A stretch of 37,358 nt of DNA from Flavobacteriaceae bacterium. GTDB taxonomy: Bacteria > Bacteroidota > Bacteroidia > Flavobacteriales > Flavobacteriaceae. The notes below the pieces were generated by a model that was given only the letters and a program-made list of their open reading frames with translations, did no database searches and was not told the DNA's origin. Positions within the stretch are counted from its first letter, which is position 1. Each line of letters starts with the position of its first letter. The stretch is taken from the NCBI GenBank assembly GCA_947456815.1, contig CANGTL010000028.1:1-37358 (forward strand), read 5' to 3'. Position numbers and translations under genes: made by a program. Of this stretch, positions 30,644 through 37,358 are shown in pieces.

Positions 30644-31349
30644 GGCTTTTACTTTTAAGGATTTTGGCAATGGCTTTGGATATTTTTTGCTCCTGCGTCG
30701 ATTGCATTAAGGCATCAATCGTCTGATGAAAATGCACTTTCCCGTCTTGCATAAATATAATTTGAGTAATCATATCATCCAATTCACTCAAAAGATGAGA
30801 AGTAATCAAAATCAGTTTCCCTTTTTCTTTCTCTTTGATGATTTTTTCCTTTAAAATTTCTGAAGCCAAAGGATCTAAACCCGCAGTGGGCTCGTCTAAA
30901 ATCAATACTTGCGGATTGAACAAAAAAGCTAAAATGGCACTTACCTTTTGAGTTGTTCCGCCCGATAGTGTGCGCATAGGTTTATGGAGTATTTTTTCGA
31001 TTTCAAAAGCGTTGAATAAATCCATATCTAAATCTTCCTTAGCGTTTCTAATGGTCTTCATCATTTCGATAATTTGCCCAATAGTCAAATAATCCGGATA
31101 GCGACCTATTTGCGGCATATAACCAATTTCCTCTCTGTATTTAAATTCTCCTAATACTGATTTATGATTGTATAAAATGGTTCCTTTCGTTGGGATAACC
31201 ATTCCTAATATACTTTTTATCAAGGTCGTTTTCCCACAACCATTTGGACCTATTAAGGCAATACATTCGCCTTTGCTAAAGGTCAAATTAATGTCTTGCA
31301 GAACTTCTTGCTTCCCAAATTTTTTGCTGATATTTTGTATTTCAATCAT
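30627..31349 (-). CDS. nosF: NosF-type ABC transporter ATP-binding protein
   Basis: The product is 240 residues. Walker A is GPNGCGKTTL, the Q-loop region is IGYMPQIGRYPDYL, the ABC signature is LSGGTTQKV, Walker B is QVLILDEPTAGLDPL and the switch His is in ITSHLLSEL. It overlaps nosD by 4 bases (ATGA) and nosY by 17 bases, so the three are translationally coupled. The genes are in the order nosD-nosF-nosY, as in other bacteria. Confidence 0.95.
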   Translation of the reverse strand: MIEIQNISKKFGKQEVLQDINLTFSKGECIALIGPNGCGKTTLIKSILGMVIPTKGTILYNHKSVLGEFKYREEIGYMPQIGRYPDYLTIGQIIEMMKTIRNAKEDLDMDLFNAFEIEKILHKPMRTLSGGTTQKVSAILAFLFNPQVLILDEPTAGLDPLASEILKEKIIKEKEKGKLILITSHLLSELDDMITQIIFMQDGKVHFHQTIDALMQSTQEQKISKAIAKILKSKSHESNY

Positions 31350-32575
31350 AATCGTAACGAATGCATTAGTGGCGTTTTATCTATAAAATTATCTGGCGTA
31401 ATACTAGGTAAAACCTTTTCTGACTTATCTAAAAGCGTGATCATAAAACTTCTAAAAAGCAACATCGCTGACGGGTTGTTTTCAGTCAACACCGCGAACA
31501 AACTTAACGGATGAAAAGGCACATCGCCCACACCATTTTTATCTAAATCATAGCCTTCGTATTTGTCCCAATAATTACTATTGAAGGTGTTGAGCACCAA
31601 ACTTCCATTAGTGCTTATGTCAAAAGTATTGCCTGCAAAATTGTTGTGATCAATTACATTGTCCATGCAGCTTGCTTGAATTTTCATGCCCCAACCGTTC
31701 GATTCGAAAGTGTTTTTTTCGACTAAAATTCTGCTGGTTCCTTCCATATATATTCCTGAAGTATTTTTTGAAAAATAGTTTCCGATAATAAAACTATCCG
31801 AGATCTCTTTGAGCAACAAACCGTAAGCCGCATCTCCCCAATTTTCCTCAAAATAATTATGAAACATTTTGACATTTTTGGTAAACATGACGGCAACACC
31901 AGCTCCATTTTTTTTAAAAACATTAGAGATGTAAGCATCATCATTAGAAAACATAAAATGCAAACCGTAGCGAATATTTTGGGTGGAAATGTTTCTCCAA
32001 ATAATCGAATTGGTAACAAACTCGAAATAAATCCCATCGCGATGACCTTTGATTCTATTGCCTATAATTTGAAGTGAATCGCTTTTCCAACAATGAATTC
32101 CGTTTCCGATCCGCTGTTCCTCTTTTCCGTAAGCAGAAAGTGTATTGTTTTTTATCAGGCATTTTTTTCCATTTTGAATATAAATGCCAAAAAAATTATC
32201 ATCCAAAATATTGTTCTGAATCACGACGTAATTTCTGTTATAGACTTTAATGCCGCACGGATCTTCTAAAGAAGCATATCCCGATCGGATGATTTTGAAT
32301 CCATCTACAACAACACTGTCCGCTTTGATGGAAAGCACTTCATACTTTTTTTGCCCATCCAAGACAGGATTTCCTTTCCCTAAAAAGACAATTCTTTTAT
32401 CAATGATTATTGTCCCTTCTTTGTAATGGCTTTGAAATACTATTACTGTATCTCCAATTCTTGCTTGCGTGATGGCTTTCTTGATTGATTTTACAGATTT
32501 CGTCGGCCCGACTTCAATGACATGAGCTTGGAGCAATGAAGAAAACAGCAAGAATAAGTATATTAAGTACTTCAT
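31346..32575 (-). CDS. nosD: NosD, periplasmic right-handed beta-helix protein for NosZ maturation
   Basis: The product is 409 residues with Sec signal MKYLIYLFLLFSSLLQA. A series of parallel beta-helix (PbH1) coils follows, such as VVIQNNILDDNFFGIYIQNG, SLQIIGNRIKGHRDGIYFEF and FIIGNYFSKNTSGIYMEGTS. The family end is NSNYWDKYEGYDLDKNGVGD with DVPFHPLSLF. NosD works with NosFY to supply sulfide or copper for the CuZ centre of N2O reductase. It lies 21 bases downstream of the nosL-fusion gene. Confidence 0.95.
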   Translation of the reverse strand: MKYLIYLFLLFSSLLQAHVIEVGPTKSVKSIKKAITQARIGDTVIVFQSHYKEGTIIIDKRIVFLGKGNPVLDGQKKYEVLSIKADSVVVDGFKIIRSGYASLEDPCGIKVYNRNYVVIQNNILDDNFFGIYIQNGKKCLIKNNTLSAYGKEEQRIGNGIHCWKSDSLQIIGNRIKGHRDGIYFEFVTNSIIWRNISTQNIRYGLHFMFSNDDAYISNVFKKNGAGVAVMFTKNVKMFHNYFEENWGDAAYGLLLKEISDSFIIGNYFSKNTSGIYMEGTSRILVEKNTFESNGWGMKIQASCMDNVIDHNNFAGNTFDISTNGSLVLNTFNSNYWDKYEGYDLDKNGVGDVPFHPLSLFAVLTENNPSAMLLFRSFMITLLDKSEKVLPSITPDNFIDKTPLMHSLRL

Positions 32576-32596
32576 AATATTATTCTATCGTAAACA

Positions 32597-33613
32597 CTAA
32601 TTTTTCAAAACAAGCTGCCATGAAATTGCTGCCGACTTTAATTTTCGAGCATAGTCTTTTACATCCTTTTGTGAGGAAAAAGCAATAATTCCACCTCGCA
32701 TTGGACTGTGAATTGCGCCTCCGGAAAGAAAAAATGCAGACGACACCGGAATCAATTCGTTTTCCTTCAAATAATCGCTTACATAATAACACCCTATTTT
32801 CACATTTGGGTTATCATTACAGTAATGAATCATGCACATGATATCGTCAAACTTGTAAACTCTTCCTTTATCCGTAATTATTTCTGCTCCATACTTTCCG
32901 TCAGAAATTGTCATAGTGCAAAAACTACAGGCATCCGTATTCAACTTTAGTGGAACCATTTTAGGATTGGAGCAAGAAAAAAAAGAAAGAGAAATTACGA
33001 GCAGTAAGGCTGCTTGAATATTTGGCTTTTTAAAAATACCTACTGTGTGGGTTTCTTTTAAAACGACAAATAACAGCAATAAGATCACTGCAATTAACAT
33101 CCAACCGCCTGTGTCAGGGATAGAATAAGCTCCAAAATTCAACAATTGTTTGTATCCTAAAAGCGGCGGTTGATACGCCATTCCAGGTACTTTGATAGCA
33201 GCATTCGGATCTAGGTTATGTCCGTACTCGTAATTCCACCGATAAAAATCTAGAGCAGCAAAGACTCCAAACAAAATAAAAGAAAAAAATAAAGTTAGCA
33301 CCGCTTTCCTTTTTGCAATGAAAATGGTAGCCAAAGCAAACAAGCCAAAGAAACCGAAAACATAAGGCAAAATTGTAAACTCAATAAAGTCTTCTTTGTG
33401 TAATGTTTTCATGCCAATATAATGGTTCAAACCATTAATAATATCCACATTTCCAGCAATTTTATTTGCATGAAGTTGCAACACCAAACCCTCCGGATAT
33501 TGAGGTGCTTCTAGTTCGATGCGCCATAATGGAAAAAACAAAGAGGCAAAAAACAATCCGCTCACAATCAAAAGAATTCCTTTTGACAGCAAACTAATGG
33601 TAGCAGTTTTCAT
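32597..33613 (-). CDS. nosL: Fusion of a membrane domain with NosL copper chaperone
   Basis: The product is 338 residues from the ATG at 33613 (an ATG 9 codons earlier lies in the terminator). The N-terminal half (1-200) has about four membrane helices (approximately 10-30, 80-100, 104-122, 170-186) and a periplasmic part with FGAYSIPDTGGWM. After a fifth hydrophobic segment (AALLLVISLSFFSC, 201-214) comes a complete NosL domain, NTDACSFCTMTISDGKYGAE. It has Cys229 and Cys232 and Met234, then KFDDIMCMIHYC and SPMRGGIIAF with Met305. NosL carries Cu(I) to NosZ. Most bacteria encode NosL as a separate lipoprotein. The SFFSC here looks like a relic or working lipobox of the formerly separate protein. 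It lies between nosZ and nosD. Confidence 0.85.
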   Translation of the reverse strand: MKTATISLLSKGILLIVSGLFFASLFFPLWRIELEAPQYPEGLVLQLHANKIAGNVDIINGLNHYIGMKTLHKEDFIEFTILPYVFGFFGLFALATIFIAKRKAVLTLFFSFILFGVFAALDFYRWNYEYGHNLDPNAAIKVPGMAYQPPLLGYKQLLNFGAYSIPDTGGWMLIAVILLLLFVVLKETHTVGIFKKPNIQAALLLVISLSFFSCSNPKMVPLKLNTDACSFCTMTISDGKYGAEIITDKGRVYKFDDIMCMIHYCNDNPNVKIGCYYVSDYLKENELIPVSSAFFLSGGAIHSPMRGGIIAFSSQKDVKDYARKLKSAAISWQLVLKN

Positions 33614-33627
33614 TTTGATTTGATTTA

Positions 33628-33661
33628 AAAAAGGGAACATTTTTGAGTTTGTTCCCTTTTT
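33628..33661. terminator. Terminator or attenuator between nosZ and the accessory nos genes
   Basis: AAAAAGGGAACA (33628-33639) pairs perfectly with TGTTCCCTTTTT (33650-33661) around a 10-base loop. On the minus strand a T-run follows. It lies 13 bases after the nosZ stop and 14 bases before the nosL-fusion start, so it may cut transcription down after nosZ. Confidence 0.8.
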
Positions 33662-33674
33662 ATTTGCATTTGAG

Positions 33675-35654
33675 TTATTTGGTGGCTACGGGTAAATTGG
33701 TGCCCAAGCTAAACGTTAATGGAACATTACTTCCTGCAGGAGAAACCCGCAAATATCCTTGCATTTCTTGATGCAACGCACTACAGAAATCGGTGCAATA
33801 GAAAGGATACATTCCTACTTTCTTCGGAATCCACTTAAGCGTAGCAGTTTCTCCAGGCATGATTAATAACTCCGCATTAGCAGCTCCTTTAATTGCGAAA
33901 CCGTGAGGGACATCCCAATCTTGTTCTAAGTTTGTGATGTGAAAATAAACTTCATCTCCTAGTTTTACACCTTCAATATTATCCGAGGCAAAGTGAGAAC
34001 GAATCGAGGTCATGTAAACATCTATTTTGTTACCTGTTCGAACTACTTTCGCTTCTTTCTCTCCTTTGGTAACATAGGCGTGATGGTTATCTTCTATCTT
34101 ATAGAATTTTAATTGTCCATTATTTCGAATCAAATCTGCCGGAGCGGCTTGCGCATAGTGCGGTTCGCCAATAGTTGGAAAATCCAAAATCAATTGCATT
34201 TTATCTCCACTAATATCAAATATTTGGGCACTTTGCGCCAATTCTGGGCCTGTTGGCAAATAGCGATCTTTTGTAATTTTGTTATACGCCACTAAGTATT
34301 TTCCGAAAGGTTTTTTACTGTCACCACCAGGTATACATAAATGCCCGACAGAATAATACGTTGGAACTCTATCTAAAACTTTTAAAGATTTAATATCCCA
34401 TTTTACCACTTCAGAAGAAACGAAGAACGTTGTATAGGCATTTCCTTTTCCGTCGAACTCTGTGTGCAATGGCCCAAGTCCAGGTTTTTGAACTTCACCA
34501 TGCAAAGCAGCTTCATATTTTACAACAGGAATTCCATCAAATTCTCCATCAAATTGTTTATTAGCAATAGCGGATTGTAATCTATCAAAACTAAAAACTG
34601 GAATTAAAGCTGCTAATTTTCCACTTCCTACGATATATTCACCGGTAGGATCAACATCACAACCGTGGGGAGATTTTGGGCAAGGAATCATATAGCAGAT
34701 ATCTTTCAATAACTTAGAATCTAACACCAACACTTTAGAAATCATTTCAGATTTTGCGGTTTGTGTTTTTTCATCCCATGTATTGTGGGCATAATTTGAA
34801 GGTATCATATTTCCTTTTCCAGCTTTGATATATTCTTCAGCTTTTTGCCAATTGACAGCCATGATAAAATCTTTATCTTTCTGAGAAGCATTTACCTCTA
34901 GCAAAGTATTTGCTTGTTCAGTATTATAGCAAGAAAAGAAGAACCATCCGTGAGATTTCCCTTTCCCAGCATGACTTAAATCGAAATTAACCCCTGGACA
35001 TTGAATTTGAAATGCGATGTTCATTCCTCCTTCTTTGCTTACTTTTACAAAACTCAAATAACCTTTAAAGTTTTGCTTGTAGGTATTAATAGGAACGTCT
35101 CCGTTTGCATTATCAGACGGCACGCTAAATCGTGTTCCAGCCACTACATATTCTGTATTCTCAGTAATAAATGGCGAGGAGTGGTTTCCTGCGCTATTAG
35201 GCAACTCGATGATTTCTGCCGTCTTAAATGTTTTTAAATCGATACGCGCTATTCTTGGCGTATTATTGGCATTTGCAAAAACCCAACGCCCATCAACTTC
35301 TCCATTGGTTTGAGACATTTCTGTGTGGTGTTGATCATCCCATGGAATATACCCATGAGAAGTGTTCAGCATCGGTTTCGTCTCTTCACTATAGCCATAA
35401 CCTGTTTGTGGATCAGCAGAGAAAGTCGGAATTACTCGAAGTAGTCTGCCGCTTGGCAATCCGTAAACACTAACTTGTCCACTGAAGCCTCCGGAAACAA
35501 AATTATAAAACTCGTCATATTTACCTGGAGCAACATACGCTTTTTGAGCCGCATCACCGCTAACCGCATCCCCTGAATTTTTTGGCTTACAGGAAGAAAA
35601 AAAAGCACTTACCAAAACAATAGCTAAAGCTATTTTTACACATTTATTTTTCAT
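33675..35654 (-). CDS. nosZ: Nitrous-oxide reductase, clade II, lipoprotein type
   Basis: The product is 659 residues from the ATG at 35654; an upstream in-frame start would overlap the preceding gene. The signal peptide MKNKCVKIALAIVLVSAFFS ends in a lipobox, SSC (about Cys22), and has no twin-arginine motif, so export is Sec-dependent as in clade II enzymes. The beta-propeller domain includes DDQHHTEMSQTNG and PKSPHGCDVDPTGEYIV with CuZ-type histidines. The C-terminal cupredoxin has the CuA ligands C-T-D-F-C-S-A-L-H-Q-E-M (Cys620, Cys624, His628, Met631) and an upstream His in WDVPHGFAI. The enzyme reduces N2O to N2. It is the second gene of an operon behind a cytochrome c gene. Confidence 0.97.
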   Translation of the reverse strand: MKNKCVKIALAIVLVSAFFSSCKPKNSGDAVSGDAAQKAYVAPGKYDEFYNFVSGGFSGQVSVYGLPSGRLLRVIPTFSADPQTGYGYSEETKPMLNTSHGYIPWDDQHHTEMSQTNGEVDGRWVFANANNTPRIARIDLKTFKTAEIIELPNSAGNHSSPFITENTEYVVAGTRFSVPSDNANGDVPINTYKQNFKGYLSFVKVSKEGGMNIAFQIQCPGVNFDLSHAGKGKSHGWFFFSCYNTEQANTLLEVNASQKDKDFIMAVNWQKAEEYIKAGKGNMIPSNYAHNTWDEKTQTAKSEMISKVLVLDSKLLKDICYMIPCPKSPHGCDVDPTGEYIVGSGKLAALIPVFSFDRLQSAIANKQFDGEFDGIPVVKYEAALHGEVQKPGLGPLHTEFDGKGNAYTTFFVSSEVVKWDIKSLKVLDRVPTYYSVGHLCIPGGDSKKPFGKYLVAYNKITKDRYLPTGPELAQSAQIFDISGDKMQLILDFPTIGEPHYAQAAPADLIRNNGQLKFYKIEDNHHAYVTKGEKEAKVVRTGNKIDVYMTSIRSHFASDNIEGVKLGDEVYFHITNLEQDWDVPHGFAIKGAANAELLIMPGETATLKWIPKKVGMYPFYCTDFCSALHQEMQGYLRVSPAGSNVPLTFSLGTNLPVATK

Positions 35655-35685
35655 AATAATGTAATTATAAATTAGATTTAAAAAT

Positions 35686-36168
35686 TTAATTAACGCCGTC
35701 ATTTTTACGCATAAACTCCAGCAATTTTCTAGCGTCATCATCTGTCAACGCTTGATTAGGCATACGAACCAAACAAAGTTCTAACATAGCTTGAACTTTA
35801 GGGTCTTTGTCTATCATGGGATCTGGATTAGTGATAAAATTCATAATCCATTCAGGTTTACGTCGCGTGGTAACCCCTTTCCATCCAGGCCCGACTAATT
35901 TTTCATCCGTTAATTTATGACATGAAGAGCATTTTACGGATTCTATTTTCTCCCCATCCGCCGCTAGAATTTTATCTAAGGTAGCCCCTAGTTCAACTTT
36001 AGTGAATTTTCCAATGCCCCTATTCGGATCATAAGTTGTGGGGTCAGCCGATTCTACTTTACTAGCGTCATCTGTCGTACCCGAAGAAAAGTCCTCTGTA
36101 GAGCTACTTTTTTTAGCACATGAGGTAAACATTGCTAATGCAATAATGAAAAAAGTTAATTTGTACAT
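35686..36168 (-). CDS. Monohaem cytochrome c lipoprotein of the nos operon
   Basis: The product is 160 residues with lipobox Cys17 in AMFTSC. It has one haem motif, CSSCH (80-84), preceded by a Ser/Asp-rich linker, and the probable Met ligand is Met136 in LVRMPNQ. GPGWKGVTTRRKPEWIMNFI and TDDDARKLLEFMRK are typical class I cytochrome c helices. Clade II nos clusters usually carry such a cytochrome as electron donor to NosZ. It is the first gene of the operon, 31 bases upstream of nosZ, behind the operator at 36225-36240. Confidence 0.92.
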   Translation of the reverse strand: MYKLTFFIIALAMFTSCAKKSSSTEDFSSGTTDDASKVESADPTTYDPNRGIGKFTKVELGATLDKILAADGEKIESVKCSSCHKLTDEKLVGPGWKGVTTRRKPEWIMNFITNPDPMIDKDPKVQAMLELCLVRMPNQALTDDDARKLLEFMRKNDGVN

Positions 36169-36195
36169 AAGAGTTGGTTTTTGTTATTTCTTATA

Positions 36196-36241
36196 CAAAT
36201 TTCAATATTGTATAGCTGTCATTGTATGACTCAAATCATAC
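36196..36241 (-). promoter_or_regulatory. nos promoter with CRP/FNR-type operator, site 3
   Basis: GTATGA and TCATAC with a 6-base spacer (36224-36241) contain the same TATGA-N6-TCATA motif as the other two sites. On the minus strand, GAAATTTG (36196-36203) lies downstream, and its G is 36.5 bp from the operator centre. The TA of the -7 element is degenerate and no -33 TTG is seen, as expected of an activator-dependent promoter. The predicted leader is about 22 bases. Confidence 0.75.
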
Positions 36242-36286
36242 TTATAAATTAATTCTACTTTTAAGAAGAAATGACTTTAAACCTAT

Positions 36287-36294
36287 TATATTTG
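36287..36294 (+). promoter_or_regulatory. -7 element of the Spy-like gene
   Basis: TATATTTG (TAnnTTTG) lies 40 bases before the ATG at 36335. No -33 TTG is at 19 bases. The nos operator at 36225-36240 is about 61.5 bp upstream of the end of the element, so control of this gene by the same regulator is possible but not well phased. Confidence 0.5.
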
Positions 36295-36334
36295 AAAAGG
36301 TCAAAATGTCAAATAATCTTTAAAATAAATAATC

Positions 36335-36775
36335 ATGAAAAAAGTATTTTTAGCTACTCTATTAGTTGTAAGCCTAACAACTTTCGCACAAGAAGAAAAA
36401 AAAATAGGTTCAAAAAGAGCCGAAATGGAAAAAATGACACCGGAACAAAGAGGTGAACTTCGATTGAAAAGAGTGTCAGCAATTTTAAACTTGAATGAAA
36501 AGCAACAAAAAGAAATTGCTCCGATTTTAGCTGAGCAACAACAAAAGAGAGAAAAAGCAATTGCAGACTTCAAAGCAATGAAAGAAAAAGGGACAAAACC
36601 AACGGCAGAAGAACGAGCAGTGAGAGCAAAACAGCGAGAAGATGATCAAAAAGCAATGACGGACAAACTTCAAAAAATCCTTACGCCCGACCAAATGAAA
36701 AAATGGGAAGACATGAAAGAACGCAATAAAGAGCGAATGATGGAAAAAAAAGCAGCGATGCGAAAAGAAGATTAA
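36335..36775 (+). CDS. Small secreted Spy/CpxP-like helical protein
   Basis: The product is 146 residues with signal peptide MKKVFLATLLVVSLTTFAQ. The mature protein is highly charged and almost wholly helical: MEKMTPEQRGELRLKRVSAI, LNLNEKQQKEIAPILAEQQQ, and ILTPDQMKKWEDMKERNKER. The two (L/M)TPxQ segments resemble the LTxxQ motif of Spy/CpxP chaperones that respond to envelope stress or metals. The family is large and divergent, so the assignment is tentative. It is divergent from the nos operon. Confidence 0.78.
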   Translation: MKKVFLATLLVVSLTTFAQEEKKIGSKRAEMEKMTPEQRGELRLKRVSAILNLNEKQQKEIAPILAEQQQKREKAIADFKAMKEKGTKPTAEERAVRAKQREDDQKAMTDKLQKILTPDQMKKWEDMKERNKERMMEKKAAMRKED

Positions 36776-36786
36776 GTAATAAAATT

Positions 36787-36816
36787 TTGTGATATCAAAT
36801 AATTAAATTAGATTTG
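36787..36816 (+). promoter_or_regulatory. Flavobacterial promoter of the 36842 gene
   Basis: TTG (36787-36789), 19 bases, then TAGATTTG (36809-36816) is an exact TTG-N19-TAnnTTTG match, 25 bases before the start codon. Confidence 0.78.
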
Positions 36817-36841
36817 GTTTCAATTATTAAAAAATTAAAAG

Positions 36842-37168
36842 ATGAAAAAACTTATTGCTCTAGCTACGCTCTTGTTAGCTTTTACAATTAATGTAAGTGC
36901 ACAAGAAAAGAAAATGTCTCCTCAAGAGTCGGCAAAAAACGATATTATTGCTTTAGCAGCTAAAGTAAAAATGTCAGAAACTTTACAGCAAGACTTGATT
37001 ACTTTAATGACAATGAAGCACGAAACAATGTCTGATGCTTCTTTATCAAATGAGAAAAAAGAAAATGCTCGACAAGCGTACGAACATAAATTGATGAGTG
37101 GTTTAACTAAAGAACAAAGAGCGGAATTGATGAAATATCCGGAACTTGTGAAACAGTTGACACGCTAA
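36842..37168 (+). CDS. Small secreted helical protein, unknown function
   Basis: The product is 108 residues with signal peptide MKKLIALATLLLAFTINVSA. The mature part is helical and charged: NDIIALAAKVKMSETLQQDL, then MTMKHETMSDASLSNEKKEN and HKLMSGLTKEQRAELMKYPE. Its LTKEQRAELM resembles the LTxxQ-type element of the preceding protein, so the two may be distant relatives. It has its own exact promoter and a terminator, so it is a single-gene unit. Function is not recognised. Confidence 0.75.
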   Translation: MKKLIALATLLLAFTINVSAQEKKMSPQESAKNDIIALAAKVKMSETLQQDLITLMTMKHETMSDASLSNEKKENARQAYEHKLMSGLTKEQRAELMKYPELVKQLTR

Positions 37169-37187
37169 AAAACAAAATTAATATAAA

Positions 37188-37213
37188 AAAACTCACTATT
37201 TCTAGTGAGTTTT
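37188..37213 (+). terminator. Intrinsic terminator after the 36842 gene
   Basis: AAAACTCACTA (37188-37198) pairs with TAGTGAGTTTT (37203-37213) around the loop TTTC. The IS-like sequence begins directly after it. Confidence 0.85.
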
Positions 37214-37358
37214 GACACTATCCCGCAAAGTGTGTAAGTTAAAAAATAATAGGGTTTGACTTTTTAATTAAAGTTGAACCCTTTTTTCAAATATAGTTAA
37301 GAACTGGTTGAGGATTAATCCCCAATTTTGGATTGGCATTGACCATTTTTTGGTTGCT
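37214..37358 (-). mobile_element. IS256-family insertion sequence, right part only
   Basis: From 37214 the sequence GACACTATCCCGCAAAGTGT then GTAAGTT looks like an IS256-family terminal inverted repeat. The reading frame at 37268-37357 encodes a transposase tail. The other end is outside the window, so the exact boundary, target duplication and completeness cannot be checked. The element lies directly after the terminator of the preceding gene. Confidence 0.75.
37268..37357 (-). CDS. IS256-family transposase, C-terminal 29 residues only
   Basis: Read on the minus strand, the frame gives ATKKWSMPIQNWGLILNQFL then TIFEKRVQL and a stop. The KW-S/T-MP-IQNWG pattern followed by a short helix is the typical C-terminus of Mutator-type (IS256) transposases. 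The rest of the gene, including the DDE active site, is past the right edge, so activity cannot be judged. The reading frame is too short to stand out on its own and was recognised from the motif. Confidence 0.82.
   Translation of the reverse strand, partial: ATKKWSMPIQNWGLILNQFLTIFEKRVQL

Noticed and set aside
36225..36294. Control of the Spy-like gene at 36335 by the nos operator
   Set aside because: The distance of 61.5 bp to the end of its -7 element differs by 25 bp, a half-turn off, from the spacing at the other targets; weak support.

Overview
The window is AT-rich chromosomal DNA from a member of the Bacteroidota, most likely Flavobacterium or a close relative. The evidence is a SusC/SusD pair, a type IX secretion (T9SS) C-terminal signal, lipoproteins with Cys-Glu-Lys-Asp-type starts, a clade II lipoprotein NosZ, and promoters of the flavobacterial form TTG-N19-TAnnTTTG at the tRNA, rpsU, cystathionine beta-synthase, lysS and 36842 genes. 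No known pathogenicity or resistance genes are visible.

Layout. 1-1700 is a translation block on the minus strand (rpsU, a Xer recombinase, hpf, tRNA-Thr). rpsU carries a strong Shine-Dalgarno sequence, which is exceptional in this phylum. 1987-7699 is housekeeping (acyl-CoA dehydrogenase, HhH protein, PspC, DUF2851, exonuclease, cystathionine beta-synthase), and 8037-9980 is a putative outer-membrane porin. 10120-18938 is a nutrient-uptake locus: SusC, SusD and two surface lipoproteins, one with three chitin/cellulose-binding-like modules, followed by a T9SS-secreted Asp-box protein. No polysaccharide-degrading enzyme is visible in it. 19132-22578 holds rnhB, lipB and lysS.

22644-37168 is the most interesting part. 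A minus-strand operon encodes a small CNGKC protein, an MbnP-like lipoprotein, an MbnH-like dihaem peroxidase and a beta-barrel with a CDACGC motif; this looks like copper handling. Divergent from it lies a CRP/FNR-type regulator with a histidine-rich membrane protein, then a fasciclin lipoprotein. A minus-strand nitrous-oxide-reduction operon follows (cytochrome c, nosZ, a membrane-NosL fusion, nosD, nosF, nosY, a cupin-like protein, a truncated haemoglobin). I found a shared palindrome, TATGA-N6-TCATA, at three places: between the regulator and the copper operon, before the fasciclin gene and before the nos operon. In each case it sits 36.5-37.5 bp from the end of a -7-like element. My inference is one regulon joining copper supply to copper-dependent N2O reduction.

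Intergenic DNA is rich in dispersed repeats: four related GATAGCAGCG-type elements, plus degenerate arrays with 7- or 8-bp periods. The right edge (37214-37358) is the end of an IS256-family insertion sequence.
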